Of a DNA stretch of 64,000 nt, positions 24,285 through 31,981 are shown piece by piece. Within the stretch, counting starts at the first letter, position 1, and each line of letters begins with the position of its first letter. The notes beneath the pieces were generated by a model, which was not told where the DNA came from, searched no databases, and saw nothing but the letters and a program-made list of their open reading frames with translations. Source of the stretch: Alphaproteobacteria bacterium (GTDB lineage: Bacteria > Pseudomonadota > Alphaproteobacteria > Micavibrionales > UBA2020); the NCBI GenBank assembly GCA_016794125.1, contig JAEUKT010000002.1, positions 622,848 through 686,847 on the forward strand, written 5' to 3'. Made by a program: the position numbers and the translations under genes.

Positions 24285-25184
24285 ATGGCCGAGTCTGGCT
24301 GGCAGGAAACGGTGGAGAGGATCAGGGCGGCGCTGAAACCAGCGCCTGTCGCGGATGGCGTTTGCGTCATCGACGATGCGCTGCGCCCGCAGCTGGCCGG
24401 GATGCTTGCCGAACCGCTCAAGGAAAACAACCGCATCGTTTTTACGGCGGGGCAACTGGATCCCGCTCAGGCGGGCGGGCTGGCGCGCGCGGGCCTCATC
24501 AAGTGGTGGCACACCTTCGCAGGCGCTTCCTATTTCGGCAAGGCGGAAAATTTGCGCAGCTTGCGCGCGCTGCATGACGCCGATCACGGGCAGAGCGACC
24601 GCCATGACAGTTTTGATTCCACGCTCACCTGGGCCTCCCATCCGCATAGCGTGACCAAAGGCAGCGTCACAACCATGAACACCGAAACGGTTGCGCTGCT
24701 GATCGACTGGGGCGCGAATGTGAATCACGAGAACGGTAAATATTACGGCTACGTCCTGCGCGGATCGCCTGCCGATATCATCGCCCTCTACCTCGATAAC
24801 GGCGCGCCGAAACAGGCGGCGGAAGTCGCGCTGCAGGAAATGACGGCAGCCAAGAATTATCTTCAGGCGCAGCGTATCGACAACGCGCTGGGCGGCGATG
24901 GCATCTATGCCAAGGTCGATACGCAGACCTTGATGACGACGCAATTCATCGCCGAGCCCGAAGGCGTCGCGACGCTGAAAACCATCTACAACTTCCGCAG
25001 CCGCCGTCTGAATGAAATTTATACCCCGCCAGCGCAGGGCATGCAGCCCGCCATGACCTCGACCGATTTCGCGGGCGTCGATTCTGCGGCCCTGCGCCGT
25101 GCGCAGGAAAAACTGGAACAGCTGGGCGGCAGGCCCGCCGATGTGCTGGAAAAACCGAAGCTGTCGGTGATCAAGAATGGCTGA
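24285..25184 (+). CDS. Five-gene family member 1 (ankyrin-like, C-terminal module)
   Basis: This 299-aa protein has three parts shared with its two larger neighbours. First is an N-terminal segment with GQLDPAQAGGLARAGLIKWW and a following YFGKAENL. Next is an ankyrin-like unit, LLIDWGANVNHENGKYYGY. Last is a C-terminal module (about 208-285) reading YAKVDTQTL, LKTIYNFRSRRLNEIY, DFAGVDSAALRRAQEKLEQL and GGRP. No catalytic motif, signal peptide or membrane helix. It overlaps the next gene by eight bases and is driven by a strong promoter. The family is not recognised. The C-terminal position of the module would suit a secretion signal or chaperone-binding site, which is inference. Confidence 0.85.
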   Translation: MAESGWQETVERIRAALKPAPVADGVCVIDDALRPQLAGMLAEPLKENNRIVFTAGQLDPAQAGGLARAGLIKWWHTFAGASYFGKAENLRSLRALHDADHGQSDRHDSFDSTLTWASHPHSVTKGSVTTMNTETVALLIDWGANVNHENGKYYGYVLRGSPADIIALYLDNGAPKQAAEVALQEMTAAKNYLQAQRIDNALGGDGIYAKVDTQTLMTTQFIAEPEGVATLKTIYNFRSRRLNEIYTPPAQGMQPAMTSTDFAGVDSAALRRAQEKLEQLGGRPADVLEKPKLSVIKNG

Positions 25185-26043
25185 CGCATCCGATGTCGAA
25201 AAGAAGCTGGCGGAATTCAACGGCGCGCTGCAACGCGTCGTGCGCAGCGGCGACGTCTGGCATGTGCCGGAGGACGTGAAGCTGCTGTTCCAGAAACAGT
25301 CGCACAATCCCGATAACAACGACCTGAACGTCGCCGTCTTCGGGCAGCTCAATACCGACAAGATGATCGCGCTGGCGCGCACGGGCGCGGTGCATTGGTG
25401 GCAGCCCTTCACCGGGAAGGCGTTTTTCGGCGACGCGGCCGGCATGAAAAAAATCTACAGCGCAGCACCTGCGGAATCGCGCCCCAACGCGACATCCGCG
25501 ATGACCTGGGTATGTTTCCCGTACAAGGCTGCGGGCGTGCCGAATAATATCGAGGCATCCGTGCTGCGCCAGCTATTCGACTGGGGCGCGGATGTGAACG
25601 AGAAGAAGGGCGAGTGGCTGGAAAAGGCCGTCCGCCAGCTGGAAGGCGAGCCCCTGAAGGAATTCGTCAGTCGCGGCAACATCGCGACGGTCTTCAAGGC
25701 GATGGACGGGATCACCGACGATGCGCGGCGCGCTGAAATCCAGAAGCTGCTGCAAAAACCGACCTCTTACGTGAAGGTCGACGATGATACGCTCAGCGAG
25801 GCCAAATTCATCCCCGATGCGCAGGGCGGCTCCACCTTCAAGTCGCTGTTCAATTTCCGCGCGCGCCGCGTGAACGAAGTGTTCGAATCTTCCGACCGCA
25901 AAGCGACCTTCATGACCTCTGCCTCCTTCGATGACTATGATTCGGCGGCGATCGATTTCGCGCGCGAAAAGCTGAAGGCACTGGGTGGCAATCCTGCGGA
26001 TTCTCTGCAAAAGGGGCGTTTCAAAGGTCTTTCGCAGCCATAA
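25177..26043 (+). CDS. Five-gene family member 2
   Basis: A 288-aa paralogue of the preceding protein, overlapping it by eight bases. It keeps the N-terminal GQLNTDKMIALARTGAVHWW plus FFGDAAGM, the ankyrin-like LFDWGADVNEKKGEWL, and the C-terminal module (YVKVDDDTL, FKSLFNFRARRVNEVF, SFDDYDSAAIDFAREKL, GGNPADS). Similarity extends over the full length but is moderate, so the duplication is old. The function is unknown. Confidence 0.85.
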   Translation: MADASDVEKKLAEFNGALQRVVRSGDVWHVPEDVKLLFQKQSHNPDNNDLNVAVFGQLNTDKMIALARTGAVHWWQPFTGKAFFGDAAGMKKIYSAAPAESRPNATSAMTWVCFPYKAAGVPNNIEASVLRQLFDWGADVNEKKGEWLEKAVRQLEGEPLKEFVSRGNIATVFKAMDGITDDARRAEIQKLLQKPTSYVKVDDDTLSEAKFIPDAQGGSTFKSLFNFRARRVNEVFESSDRKATFMTSASFDDYDSAAIDFAREKLKALGGNPADSLQKGRFKGLSQP

Positions 26044-26049
26044 GCCATG

Positions 26050-26078
26050 TTGACATATTAAACCCGCACCTCTATGAA
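26050..26078 (+). promoter_or_regulatory. Promoter candidate before family member 3
   Basis: A perfect TTGACA, 17 bases, then TATGAA lies in the 62-base gap before the 97-aa gene, so the second half of the cluster can be transcribed separately. Confidence 0.55.
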
Positions 26079-26105
26079 AATAGGGATCAATCATAAAGGA
26101 TACCC

Positions 26106-26399
26106 ATGTCGCTGACCTCGCAGTTCAACAGCAGCTATCAGGCCAGTCTGGTCAGCCCGGGCGTGCTGCGCGTGGCGTCCGACGATTATTATTACAGCTA
26201 TGATTTCAACGCCCGCATCCTGATCGTGCGCACGAATTACACGCGCGATGCAGGCCCCAGCGTCACGCCGTTTTCGCAGCTGGACCGCGACAGCTTGATC
26301 GCGGCGCGCGACAAGCTGGTGGAACTGGGCGGCAAGCCGCCCGAACTGGCGCCTGAACCCAATACGCTGCCGGGCAAACCCGCGCGTCTGAACCCGTAA
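26106..26399 (+). CDS. Five-gene family member 3: stand-alone C-terminal module, 97 aa
   Basis: This small protein contains only the C-terminal module of the larger members. YYYSYDFNARILIVRTNY aligns with the NFR region, and LDRDSLIAARDKLVELGG plus KPPEL aligns with the helix and LGG turn. AAAGGATACCC precedes the ATG. It is separated from the next gene by ten bases. A module that exists both alone and fused suggests an independent fold. It could act as a competitor, regulator or chaperone for the larger proteins. Confidence 0.8.
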   Translation: MSLTSQFNSSYQASLVSPGVLRVASDDYYYSYDFNARILIVRTNYTRDAGPSVTPFSQLDRDSLIAARDKLVELGGKPPELAPEPNTLPGKPARLNP

Positions 26400-26409
26400 A
26401 GGAATAACC

Positions 26410-26745
26410 ATGCCGATCCGCGACCTTTACAACGCGAACGCCAAGGCGAAAGACGACAACCGTCATTTTGCCGAAAAGGTGAACGACAACGTGCTGTTCA
26501 CGCAATTCAGCCATAACGGCGGCTTCGTGCAGCGGGCGTATTTCGATTTCCTGACCGAAACCGTGTCGCTGCTGGTCAACAGCTCCAACAACGACCGCAC
26601 GCTCACCTTCGCGGAAATGGATCCCAAGGTGCTGCAGCTGCACCGCGATATCCTGGTGGAACTGGGCGGCCGCCCGCAGCCGCTGTCGGCAAGCCTGCTG
26701 AAAGCGACACTGTCCGCCCCGACGCAGAAGGGCCTCAACCCGTGA
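26410..26745 (+). CDS. Five-gene family member 4: stand-alone module, 111 aa
   Basis: A second short member. It has QRAYFDFLTETVSLLVNSSN followed by TFAEMDPKVLQLHRDILVEL and GGRPQPL, the same strand-loop-helix-LGG order as the C-terminal module of the long members, preceded by a charged 35-residue N-terminus. AAAGGAATAACC is its ribosome binding site. It overlaps the next gene by four bases (GTGA), so it is translationally coupled to the largest family member. Confidence 0.8.
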   Translation: MPIRDLYNANAKAKDDNRHFAEKVNDNVLFTQFSHNGGFVQRAYFDFLTETVSLLVNSSNNDRTLTFAEMDPKVLQLHRDILVELGGRPQPLSASLLKATLSAPTQKGLNP

Positions 26746-27737
26746 ACAACGATTTGCTGCGCCCCTCCAGCGACCCTGAAATCTGGAAGCTTTGCGCGGC
26801 CGATATGAACGCCGTGATGGCGGCGATCGATTTCGAAAACGCCCGTCGCCTGCCGTCCGCAACGCTGACCGAACGCGACGCGCAGGCGCAGCGCGACCTT
26901 GCGATCGACGCGCCGCGCAAGCTGATTTCGCAGATGCAGCAGATGCAATGGGGCGGCAACCGCACGCATTTCACCTATGGGCAGTTCGATACCGAAGCCT
27001 TGGTATTGCTGGCGGAACGCCGGATTGTCAGCTGGCAGGAAATCTTCAACGCGAAGGCCAGCTTCGGCAAACCGGAAGATCTTGAACTGATCCGCACGCA
27101 GGCGCTGCTGGCTGGCACGGCGATCAACGTCAACAACGCGCTCGCCCATGCGGCGAAACCAGCGAACCTCGTCGCCGGCCTGCGCTTCGAGGGCAATTAC
27201 GATACGACGGAATATTTGTTCCGCCAGGGCGCCGACCCCAACCTCGACAATAACGGCGTGCTGTTCTATACGGTGGTGGAGCAGGGGCGCAGCGATATCG
27301 GCCGCCTGTTCGCCAAATTCGGGCAGAACGGCTTGCTGAACGTCGAGATGTGGGTGAACAAAGCCAAGGCCGACCGCAAGATCAAGCTGCACGAAGACCT
27401 GCGCAAGATCCATTGGGAATATGGCCGTTACCATGTGCTGGATAACGAAACGCTGCAGGAAACGAAAATTTTCCCCGACAATACCGGTTCGCTGAAAATC
27501 CTGTTCAATTTCGCGTCGCGCCATGTGACCGAAATGCTGGAACTGCCTAACCCGAAACAGGTGATCGTGAAGGATTACAGCTTCGACGATTACGGGCAGC
27601 AGGCGTTGGAATCCGCGCGCGCGAAAATGATCGATATGGGGGCGAACCCTTCCGGCATCGACCTGCCCCTGCGCGGCAAATCAGTGGTGCCGAAACCCGC
27701 CACTTTCGGCCTGCCCGGAAAACCTGAAACGCCCTGA
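26742..27737 (+). CDS. Five-gene family member 5, 331 aa
   Basis: The longest member starts with GTG overlapping the previous stop. It has an extra N-terminal helical segment (1-65), then the shared GQFDTEALVLLAERRIVSWQ with SFGKPEDL, an ankyrin-like LFRQGADPNLDNNGVLFY, and the C-terminal module (YHVLDNETL, LKILFNFASRHVTEML, SFDDYGQQALESARAKM, GANP). The LGG turn is changed to MGA here. The unit ends in a terminator that reaches into the convergent Smr gene. Confidence 0.85.
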   Translation: MNNDLLRPSSDPEIWKLCAADMNAVMAAIDFENARRLPSATLTERDAQAQRDLAIDAPRKLISQMQQMQWGGNRTHFTYGQFDTEALVLLAERRIVSWQEIFNAKASFGKPEDLELIRTQALLAGTAINVNNALAHAAKPANLVAGLRFEGNYDTTEYLFRQGADPNLDNNGVLFYTVVEQGRSDIGRLFAKFGQNGLLNVEMWVNKAKADRKIKLHEDLRKIHWEYGRYHVLDNETLQETKIFPDNTGSLKILFNFASRHVTEMLELPNPKQVIVKDYSFDDYGQQALESARAKMIDMGANPSGIDLPLRGKSVVPKPATFGLPGKPETP

Positions 27738-27740
27738 TAT

Positions 27741-27771
27741 ACCGTCCGGCGCCCGCCGGTCAGGTTTTTTT
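27741..27771 (+). terminator. Terminator of the five-gene family operon
   Basis: CCGGC and GCCGG form a short GC stem extended by ACC/GGT, followed by seven T residues. It overlaps the 3' end of the convergent Smr gene. Confidence 0.6.
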
Positions 27772-28311
27772 GTCCTTGCGCAGTTTGATGTAAAACGCGC
27801 CGTCGCCGCCGTCTTTCTGACGGGCGGGGGTGAAGGCCAGCACGAGGCTGCGCAACTCCCCTTCTTCCAGCCACATCGGCAGCTGCCGCCGCAATACGCC
27901 GCCGCCCACGCGCCCCTTGCCGGTAATTACCAGCAATGTGCGCCGGCCTGTTTTCATGGCGTTGCGGATAAAGCGGTGCAGCGCGTCATAGGCTTCTGAT
28001 TGGTTCATGCCGTGCAGGTCGATGCGCCCGTCGATGTCTGCTGGCCCCTTGCGCAGTTTTTGTTCCTCGCCGCGGTCGAAAGGCTTGGGCGTGATCGCGG
28101 GCATGGGCATGTTGCGCGGCGCCCGTAAAGGGGGCGGTGCGACAACGGGGGTTTTCGCGGGCGGTTTGGCGGGTTTTGCCGGTGCTTTGGAAATGGCCGC
28201 TTTCGGTGTGATCGGCTTTTTGCGCAAAGGGCGCACGGATGCCGTGACATGCTGCCACAACGCCCGATCCTTTTGGGCGTCATCTTCCCCGCTTTTGCCC
28301 TTTTTCACCAT
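27760..28311 (-). CDS. Smr-domain protein, 183 aa
   Basis: The C-terminal half is an Smr domain: RIDLHGMNQSEAYDALHRFI, then TLLVITGKGR, then a Gly-rich turn and a VLAFTPA segment. The N-terminal half is basic and Pro-rich. Small Smr proteins are nucleic-acid binding or nicking endonucleases; members in Bacillus act on stalled ribosomes, but the role in alphaproteobacteria is not settled. Stand-alone Smr genes of this layout are common in the class. It converges with the five-gene family and is divergent from the exported-protein gene at 28394. Confidence 0.88.
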   Translation of the reverse strand: MVKKGKSGEDDAQKDRALWQHVTASVRPLRKKPITPKAAISKAPAKPAKPPAKTPVVAPPPLRAPRNMPMPAITPKPFDRGEEQKLRKGPADIDGRIDLHGMNQSEAYDALHRFIRNAMKTGRRTLLVITGKGRVGGGVLRRQLPMWLEEGELRSLVLAFTPARQKDGGDGAFYIKLRKDKKT

Positions 28312-28393
28312 AAACTTGAGCCATTCCCGCAGGTTATTCGTTTTTAAACCGTTTCATGTTATATTATATTCAAAGGAGCACGAAGGTATAGCC

Positions 28394-29233
28394 ATGAAAA
28401 AATTCGCGATTATCGGTTTTTGCTTCTTACTGTCGGCAGGCGCGTTTATGCATGCCGCCACAGCGCAGCTATCGCCTGACGATCCGGTGTTTGGCAAACC
28501 GGCGCCGGTCGCGCCGCTGCAGGCCGATGCGGCGCAGTCTTCCGCGGCGGATGACGGCCCCGACGAAGTGGGCGCAGCACCGCCCGTGGGCCAGCCCGGC
28601 TTTCCCGCCTTCGCCTCCGACGTCGATATTGCGACGATCTATCACAAACTGACCGGCCAGCCGCCCGTGTTCGAACAATGGGCGCGACTGTCGCCGCAAT
28701 GCCAGCAGGAAAAAACGCAGACCGGCCGTATCGCCTGCCAGGAAAACAAGCAGGAAGAACTGCGCCAGAAATACCAGCTGCAGACGCTGACCGAAGCGGT
28801 CGCCGTTCCCTTTGTGCCCGCGGTGTTCTCCGCCTACAGCAAGGAAAACAGCGGCTATATCATCAAGAACTTCACGGATGAAACCTATATGCCGTTCTCC
28901 TATGCGGGCCGCAACTATGCGCTGATCCCGCAAGGGTTGATGGACCGCCAGTTCCTGCCCATCAGCGGCCCCGCGCAAAAGGATGTGGAGGCCGCGCTGC
29001 GCGCCTCTCAGCGCAAGGCGGTTGTGCTGCTTTATATCCAGCCCAGCTATGCCGACCCGAAGGCGCAGCCGGTCGAACTGGACGGCAAGCCATACACCCT
29101 TATCTCCGGCAAGGTGATAAATATCGCCGTCTATAAATGCCACAAAACGCGCCCCTGTGTGCTGCTGTGGGAAGAAGGTACGCGCGAATCCCGCGACGCG
29201 CAGCGCGAAGATCTCATGAACCTCAAACGCTAA
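28394..29233 (+). CDS. Exported protein of unknown function, 279 aa
   Basis: The start at MKKFAIIGFCFLLSAGAF has a GAAGG site about eight bases upstream; the frame is open from 28007 but the upstream part overlaps the divergent Smr gene. There is a clear signal peptide (1-25, AATAQ). The mature part has a Pro/Ala-rich linker, then a folded region with Cys residues in SPQCQQEKTQTGRIACQENK and KCHKTRPCVLLWEEG. Two disulfides are possible in the periplasm. Similarity to a known family is not recognised. It is followed at 12 bases by a small gene. Confidence 0.8.
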   Translation: MKKFAIIGFCFLLSAGAFMHAATAQLSPDDPVFGKPAPVAPLQADAAQSSAADDGPDEVGAAPPVGQPGFPAFASDVDIATIYHKLTGQPPVFEQWARLSPQCQQEKTQTGRIACQENKQEELRQKYQLQTLTEAVAVPFVPAVFSAYSKENSGYIIKNFTDETYMPFSYAGRNYALIPQGLMDRQFLPISGPAQKDVEAALRASQRKAVVLLYIQPSYADPKAQPVELDGKPYTLISGKVINIAVYKCHKTRPCVLLWEEGTRESRDAQREDLMNLKR

Positions 29234-29245
29234 GGCGGGCAGCGC

Positions 29246-29566
29246 ATGTTTTCAAAAATCGGCGCGATGACGGGCCCCTCGTCACAGGGCGGGCGCAACG
29301 GCGGGCAGGACAGCCCGCACCGCAGGCAGGATGCCGACAGCGCGGCCGAAGGCAATGCCGCGCCGGAAGACATCGTCATGCTGTCGATCGGCGCGTTGCG
29401 CGCGCTGGTGCAAGAAGAACTCAGCCTGCAGCCCCAGGCGCAGGAACTGCTGCGCAAGCTGTCGATGGTCGAACAGCACGGGCTGCAGAACCTGCCGGTG
29501 CGCGCGGGACAGCCGGTCGCAGACGCTATTTTGGAAGCCGCGTCCTATTTCGGCTCGGCCCGCTAG
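29246..29566 (+). CDS. Small hypothetical protein, 106 aa
   Basis: It follows the exported-protein gene by 12 bases and has GGCGGGCAG upstream of its ATG. The first 40 residues are Gly/Gln/Asp-rich and look disordered. The rest (IVMLSIGALRALVQEELSLQ then LLRKLSMVEQHGLQNLPV) forms two amphipathic helices. No family is recognised. The co-orientation suggests a two-gene unit. Confidence 0.65.
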   Translation: MFSKIGAMTGPSSQGGRNGGQDSPHRRQDADSAAEGNAAPEDIVMLSIGALRALVQEELSLQPQAQELLRKLSMVEQHGLQNLPVRAGQPVADAILEAASYFGSAR

Positions 29567-29698
29567 AATCCGCTAATTTTACAAAATCCGGTTCATGACC
29601 ATGCGATCATGAATAGCGGGCGTGCCTATGACAATATTCGCCGCCTGCAGCCATAAACAAGCTATTGAGAATTCATGCCGGGAGTAGGATACTGGCGC

Positions 29699-30364
29699 AT
29701 GGAAAAAAAGCGCCCATTACTGTCCATCCGCCCGCATTTCGACCCCGGCCTGACCATGGTCCAGTCGCTGATGGTAACCGCGCTTGGCTTTCTGGTTGTG
29801 ACCGTCGCAGCGGGCTTCACCACTTATATCCTTTTTGCGCTGGTCGGGCTCGACCGTTATTTCGGGCTGTTCGGCGTGTTCGGCTTTTACATGGTGGTCA
29901 GCATCGCCGGCCTGCCGCCGCTGTATTACGAACTGAAAAAGCGCGCCTTCCAGCGCACGCTGTATAATTTTTACGAAGACTACATGGATTTCCAGTATTT
30001 CCATTGGTACCTGAACCGCCGCCGCGGCCGAGTCTGGTATCGCGACATCGCCGATGTGACTCAGCATGCGTCGGCGCTCGAGGAACATCAGCGCCTCACC
30101 ACCATTTACCTCTACGTCCCCAACATGGCGGGCGGGAACGGCCAGCGCGGTTTCGCGGGCCTGAAACTCGAAGACCTGCAGCAGTCCAAGGGCTACCTGA
30201 CCAAGGTGATGGATGTGCTGGAAATGGGCTTCACCGGCGTGCTGCCCGTCTGGGCGCGCGGTGCCGCGCAGGATGCGCCGCGCCCGATGTTCGCCGAAGC
30301 CGAACCGCCCCCCGGCGGCTTCGCGCTGCCGCCCGAAGCGTACGAACAGAAAAAGAATCCCTGA
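29699..30364 (+). CDS. Two-TM membrane protein with a cytoplasmic PH-like domain
   Basis: The start MEKKRPLLSIRP is preferred because of AGGA nine bases upstream; 29675 is an alternative. Two hydrophobic helices (about 24-45 and 52-72) are followed by a cytoplasmic domain. That domain begins FYEDYMDFQYFHWYLNRRRG and contains VWYRDIADVTQHAS and a FAGLKLEDLQQ strand-helix pair, a pattern like bacterial PH-domain membrane proteins. The end is Pro-rich. The role is unknown. Confidence 0.72.
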   Translation: MEKKRPLLSIRPHFDPGLTMVQSLMVTALGFLVVTVAAGFTTYILFALVGLDRYFGLFGVFGFYMVVSIAGLPPLYYELKKRAFQRTLYNFYEDYMDFQYFHWYLNRRRGRVWYRDIADVTQHASALEEHQRLTTIYLYVPNMAGGNGQRGFAGLKLEDLQQSKGYLTKVMDVLEMGFTGVLPVWARGAAQDAPRPMFAEAEPPPGGFALPPEAYEQKKNP

Positions 30365-30370
30365 TCTTTC

Positions 30371-30925
30371 TTAAAAAACCAGCTTGTAGCCGCGGCCGTC
30401 GGTCAGCAGGATCTGCGGCGCGTCGGCGATGTCCTCGATTTTCTGGCGCAGGCGGTAGATATGCGTTTCCAGCGTATGTGTATCCACGCCGTCCTGATAC
30501 CGCCAGACATCCTTCAGCAAATCTTCGCGCAGTACGGCCTCCGGCGACTGGCGCGCCAGATGGACCAGGATATCAACCTCTTTGTCGGTCAGCTGGATAT
30601 CGTCGCTGCCGGCTTTTGCCAGCGTCTTTTCCTGCGGGCTGAATTCATAGGGCCCGATTTTAAACGCATCAAGATACAGCGCCGGTTCGTCCAGCATCTG
30701 CCGCGCCTGCCGTAACAGCGCGCCCAGACGCAGCGGCTTGTCATGACGCAGCGGCAGCACGGGCACGGCGGCGCGGCGTTCCGCCGGTGCCTTGTCGCTA
30801 CAGATAAACAGCATCGCGGCCGACGGGTTTTCGGTCAGCACATCCATGCCCGCCAGCTGTTCCGCAATTGCGGCGGCAAGCGGGCGCGGCAGGTCCATCA
30901 GCATGATTTTGCCGGAAATTTCCAT
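30371..30925 (-). CDS. OmpR-type response regulator with degenerate receiver
   Basis: The C-terminal half is a classic OmpR/PhoB winged-helix domain (LTDKEVDILVHLARQSPEAV, then THTLETHIYRLRQKIED and ILLTDGRGYKLVF). The N-terminal 90 residues align in size with a shortened receiver but lack the acidic pocket and the phospho-accepting Asp. It is therefore probably not controlled by a histidine kinase. It converges with the PH-like membrane gene. Targets are unknown. Confidence 0.85.
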   Translation of the reverse strand: MEISGKIMLMDLPRPLAAAIAEQLAGMDVLTENPSAAMLFICSDKAPAERRAAVPVLPLRHDKPLRLGALLRQARQMLDEPALYLDAFKIGPYEFSPQEKTLAKAGSDDIQLTDKEVDILVHLARQSPEAVLREDLLKDVWRYQDGVDTHTLETHIYRLRQKIEDIADAPQILLTDGRGYKLVF

Positions 30926-30996
30926 GGTGACCAGCTTACCCGAAAACCATTTGTTAAGACAGACTCAGGTACAGTATAGGGGTAAAAGAGGGTCGC

Positions 30997-31302
30997 ATGG
31001 CTGCACAAGACGCTGAAATCATTAAAAAATACGAAGTCGTATTCGGCACGCGCACCGGTGTCACCATCCTGGTGCCGAAAACGAAAGTGTTCGATTGCGG
31101 CGTTGAAATTCCCGTGCAGTTCCGCGTGTCCACCGACAGCCCGCGCGATGTGCTGATCACCGCCGCCGGCAATTCTGCCGTGCTGAAAGACCTGCGCAAG
31201 GATTACCTCGACGAAGCGATCGAGCGCGGCGTGATCATGTTCTATGAAACGAAAGATGACGAGGTCGTGCGCTGCACGCCCTGCAATTTTGCAAAAAAAT
31301 AA
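30997..31302 (+). CDS. Hypothetical protein, 101 aa
   Basis: A short soluble protein with AGAGGG before its ATG. It has a beta-rich middle (VVFGTRTGVTILVPKTKV, VQFRVSTDSPRDVLITAAGN), a helical segment and a C-terminal CTPC pair that could bind metal. A weak promoter (TTGTTA, 18 bases, TATAGG) lies at 30951-30980. No known family is recognised. Confidence 0.7.
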   Translation: MAAQDAEIIKKYEVVFGTRTGVTILVPKTKVFDCGVEIPVQFRVSTDSPRDVLITAAGNSAVLKDLRKDYLDEAIERGVIMFYETKDDEVVRCTPCNFAKK

Positions 31303-31339
31303 CCCGGATTAAACGCGCGTCTGGCCGTTCAGGCTGCGA

Positions 31340-31975
31340 TCAATAGTCGCCGCCGCCGTCGCCGCCTTCGTCACCACCGCCGCTATCGCCGCCGAAGCCG
31401 TTGTCATCGCCGCCGCCGGAGTCACCGAAAGCGTCGCCGCCGCTGTCCTTGCCGAACAGGTCAGATCCGGTATCGACACCGTCGCCGCTGCCGCTGCCAT
31501 CATCCGATGCTTCTTCTTCGCCGGGATATTCCTGGCCTTTATGTGTCGCTTTCCAGGCGCGTTCCTTTTGTTGCTGCAGCAGTTTTTCGCTGTTCGCTTT
31601 CATCTTGGCGACCATCGCGTCGCGCTTCTTGCGGCTTTCGGCGGCGATCTTTTCGCGCTTGCTGGTGGCGGTCGGTTTTTCGTTGCCGACATAGGAATAA
31701 AGGTCTTTCGCGCCGTCGCCGCCTGCATACATGTCGTCAAAACCGGTGCCGGTGCCGAAACCGCCGCCGACGCCCGTGTCGGATTCCGCCGCATCGTCGC
31801 CGGTCTCGCCGCTTTCGTCGAAATCGCCGGCGCCCAGCACATCGTTGCTGGGCTTGCCGCCTTTTTGCGCGGGCATCACGCCGTCATAGCCGCTTTGGGC
31901 GATCGATGGCGCGGGTGATAAAAACAACGCCGCCGCCAGCGCGAACACCGAAAATTTAACAGGCATGGATGTCAT
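31340..31975 (-). CDS. Exported Gly/Asp-rich protein with GYxGxMP N-terminus
   Basis: A signal peptide (about 1-27, ending PSIAQ) is followed by SGYDGVMPAQKGGKP, then acidic low-complexity sequence, a basic coiled-coil segment (about 105-150, KREKIAAESRKKRDAMVAKM) and a Gly/Asp-rich tail. The mature start resembles that of the preceding gene, whose stop lies six bases upstream, so the two are cotranscribed. The Gly/Asp tail could bind divalent ions or be disordered. The function is unknown. Confidence 0.75.
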   Translation of the reverse strand: MTSMPVKFSVFALAAALFLSPAPSIAQSGYDGVMPAQKGGKPSNDVLGAGDFDESGETGDDAAESDTGVGGGFGTGTGFDDMYAGGDGAKDLYSYVGNEKPTATSKREKIAAESRKKRDAMVAKMKANSEKLLQQQKERAWKATHKGQEYPGEEEASDDGSGSGDGVDTGSDLFGKDSGGDAFGDSGGGDDNGFGGDSGGGDEGGDGGGDY

Positions 31976-31981
31976 GGTGGA

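Noticed and set aside
23565-25445. 626-codon minus-strand frame opposite the 412-aa and 299-aa genes
   Set aside because: It spans a strong plus-strand promoter and three plus-strand genes with ribosome binding sites; it looks like antisense composition only.
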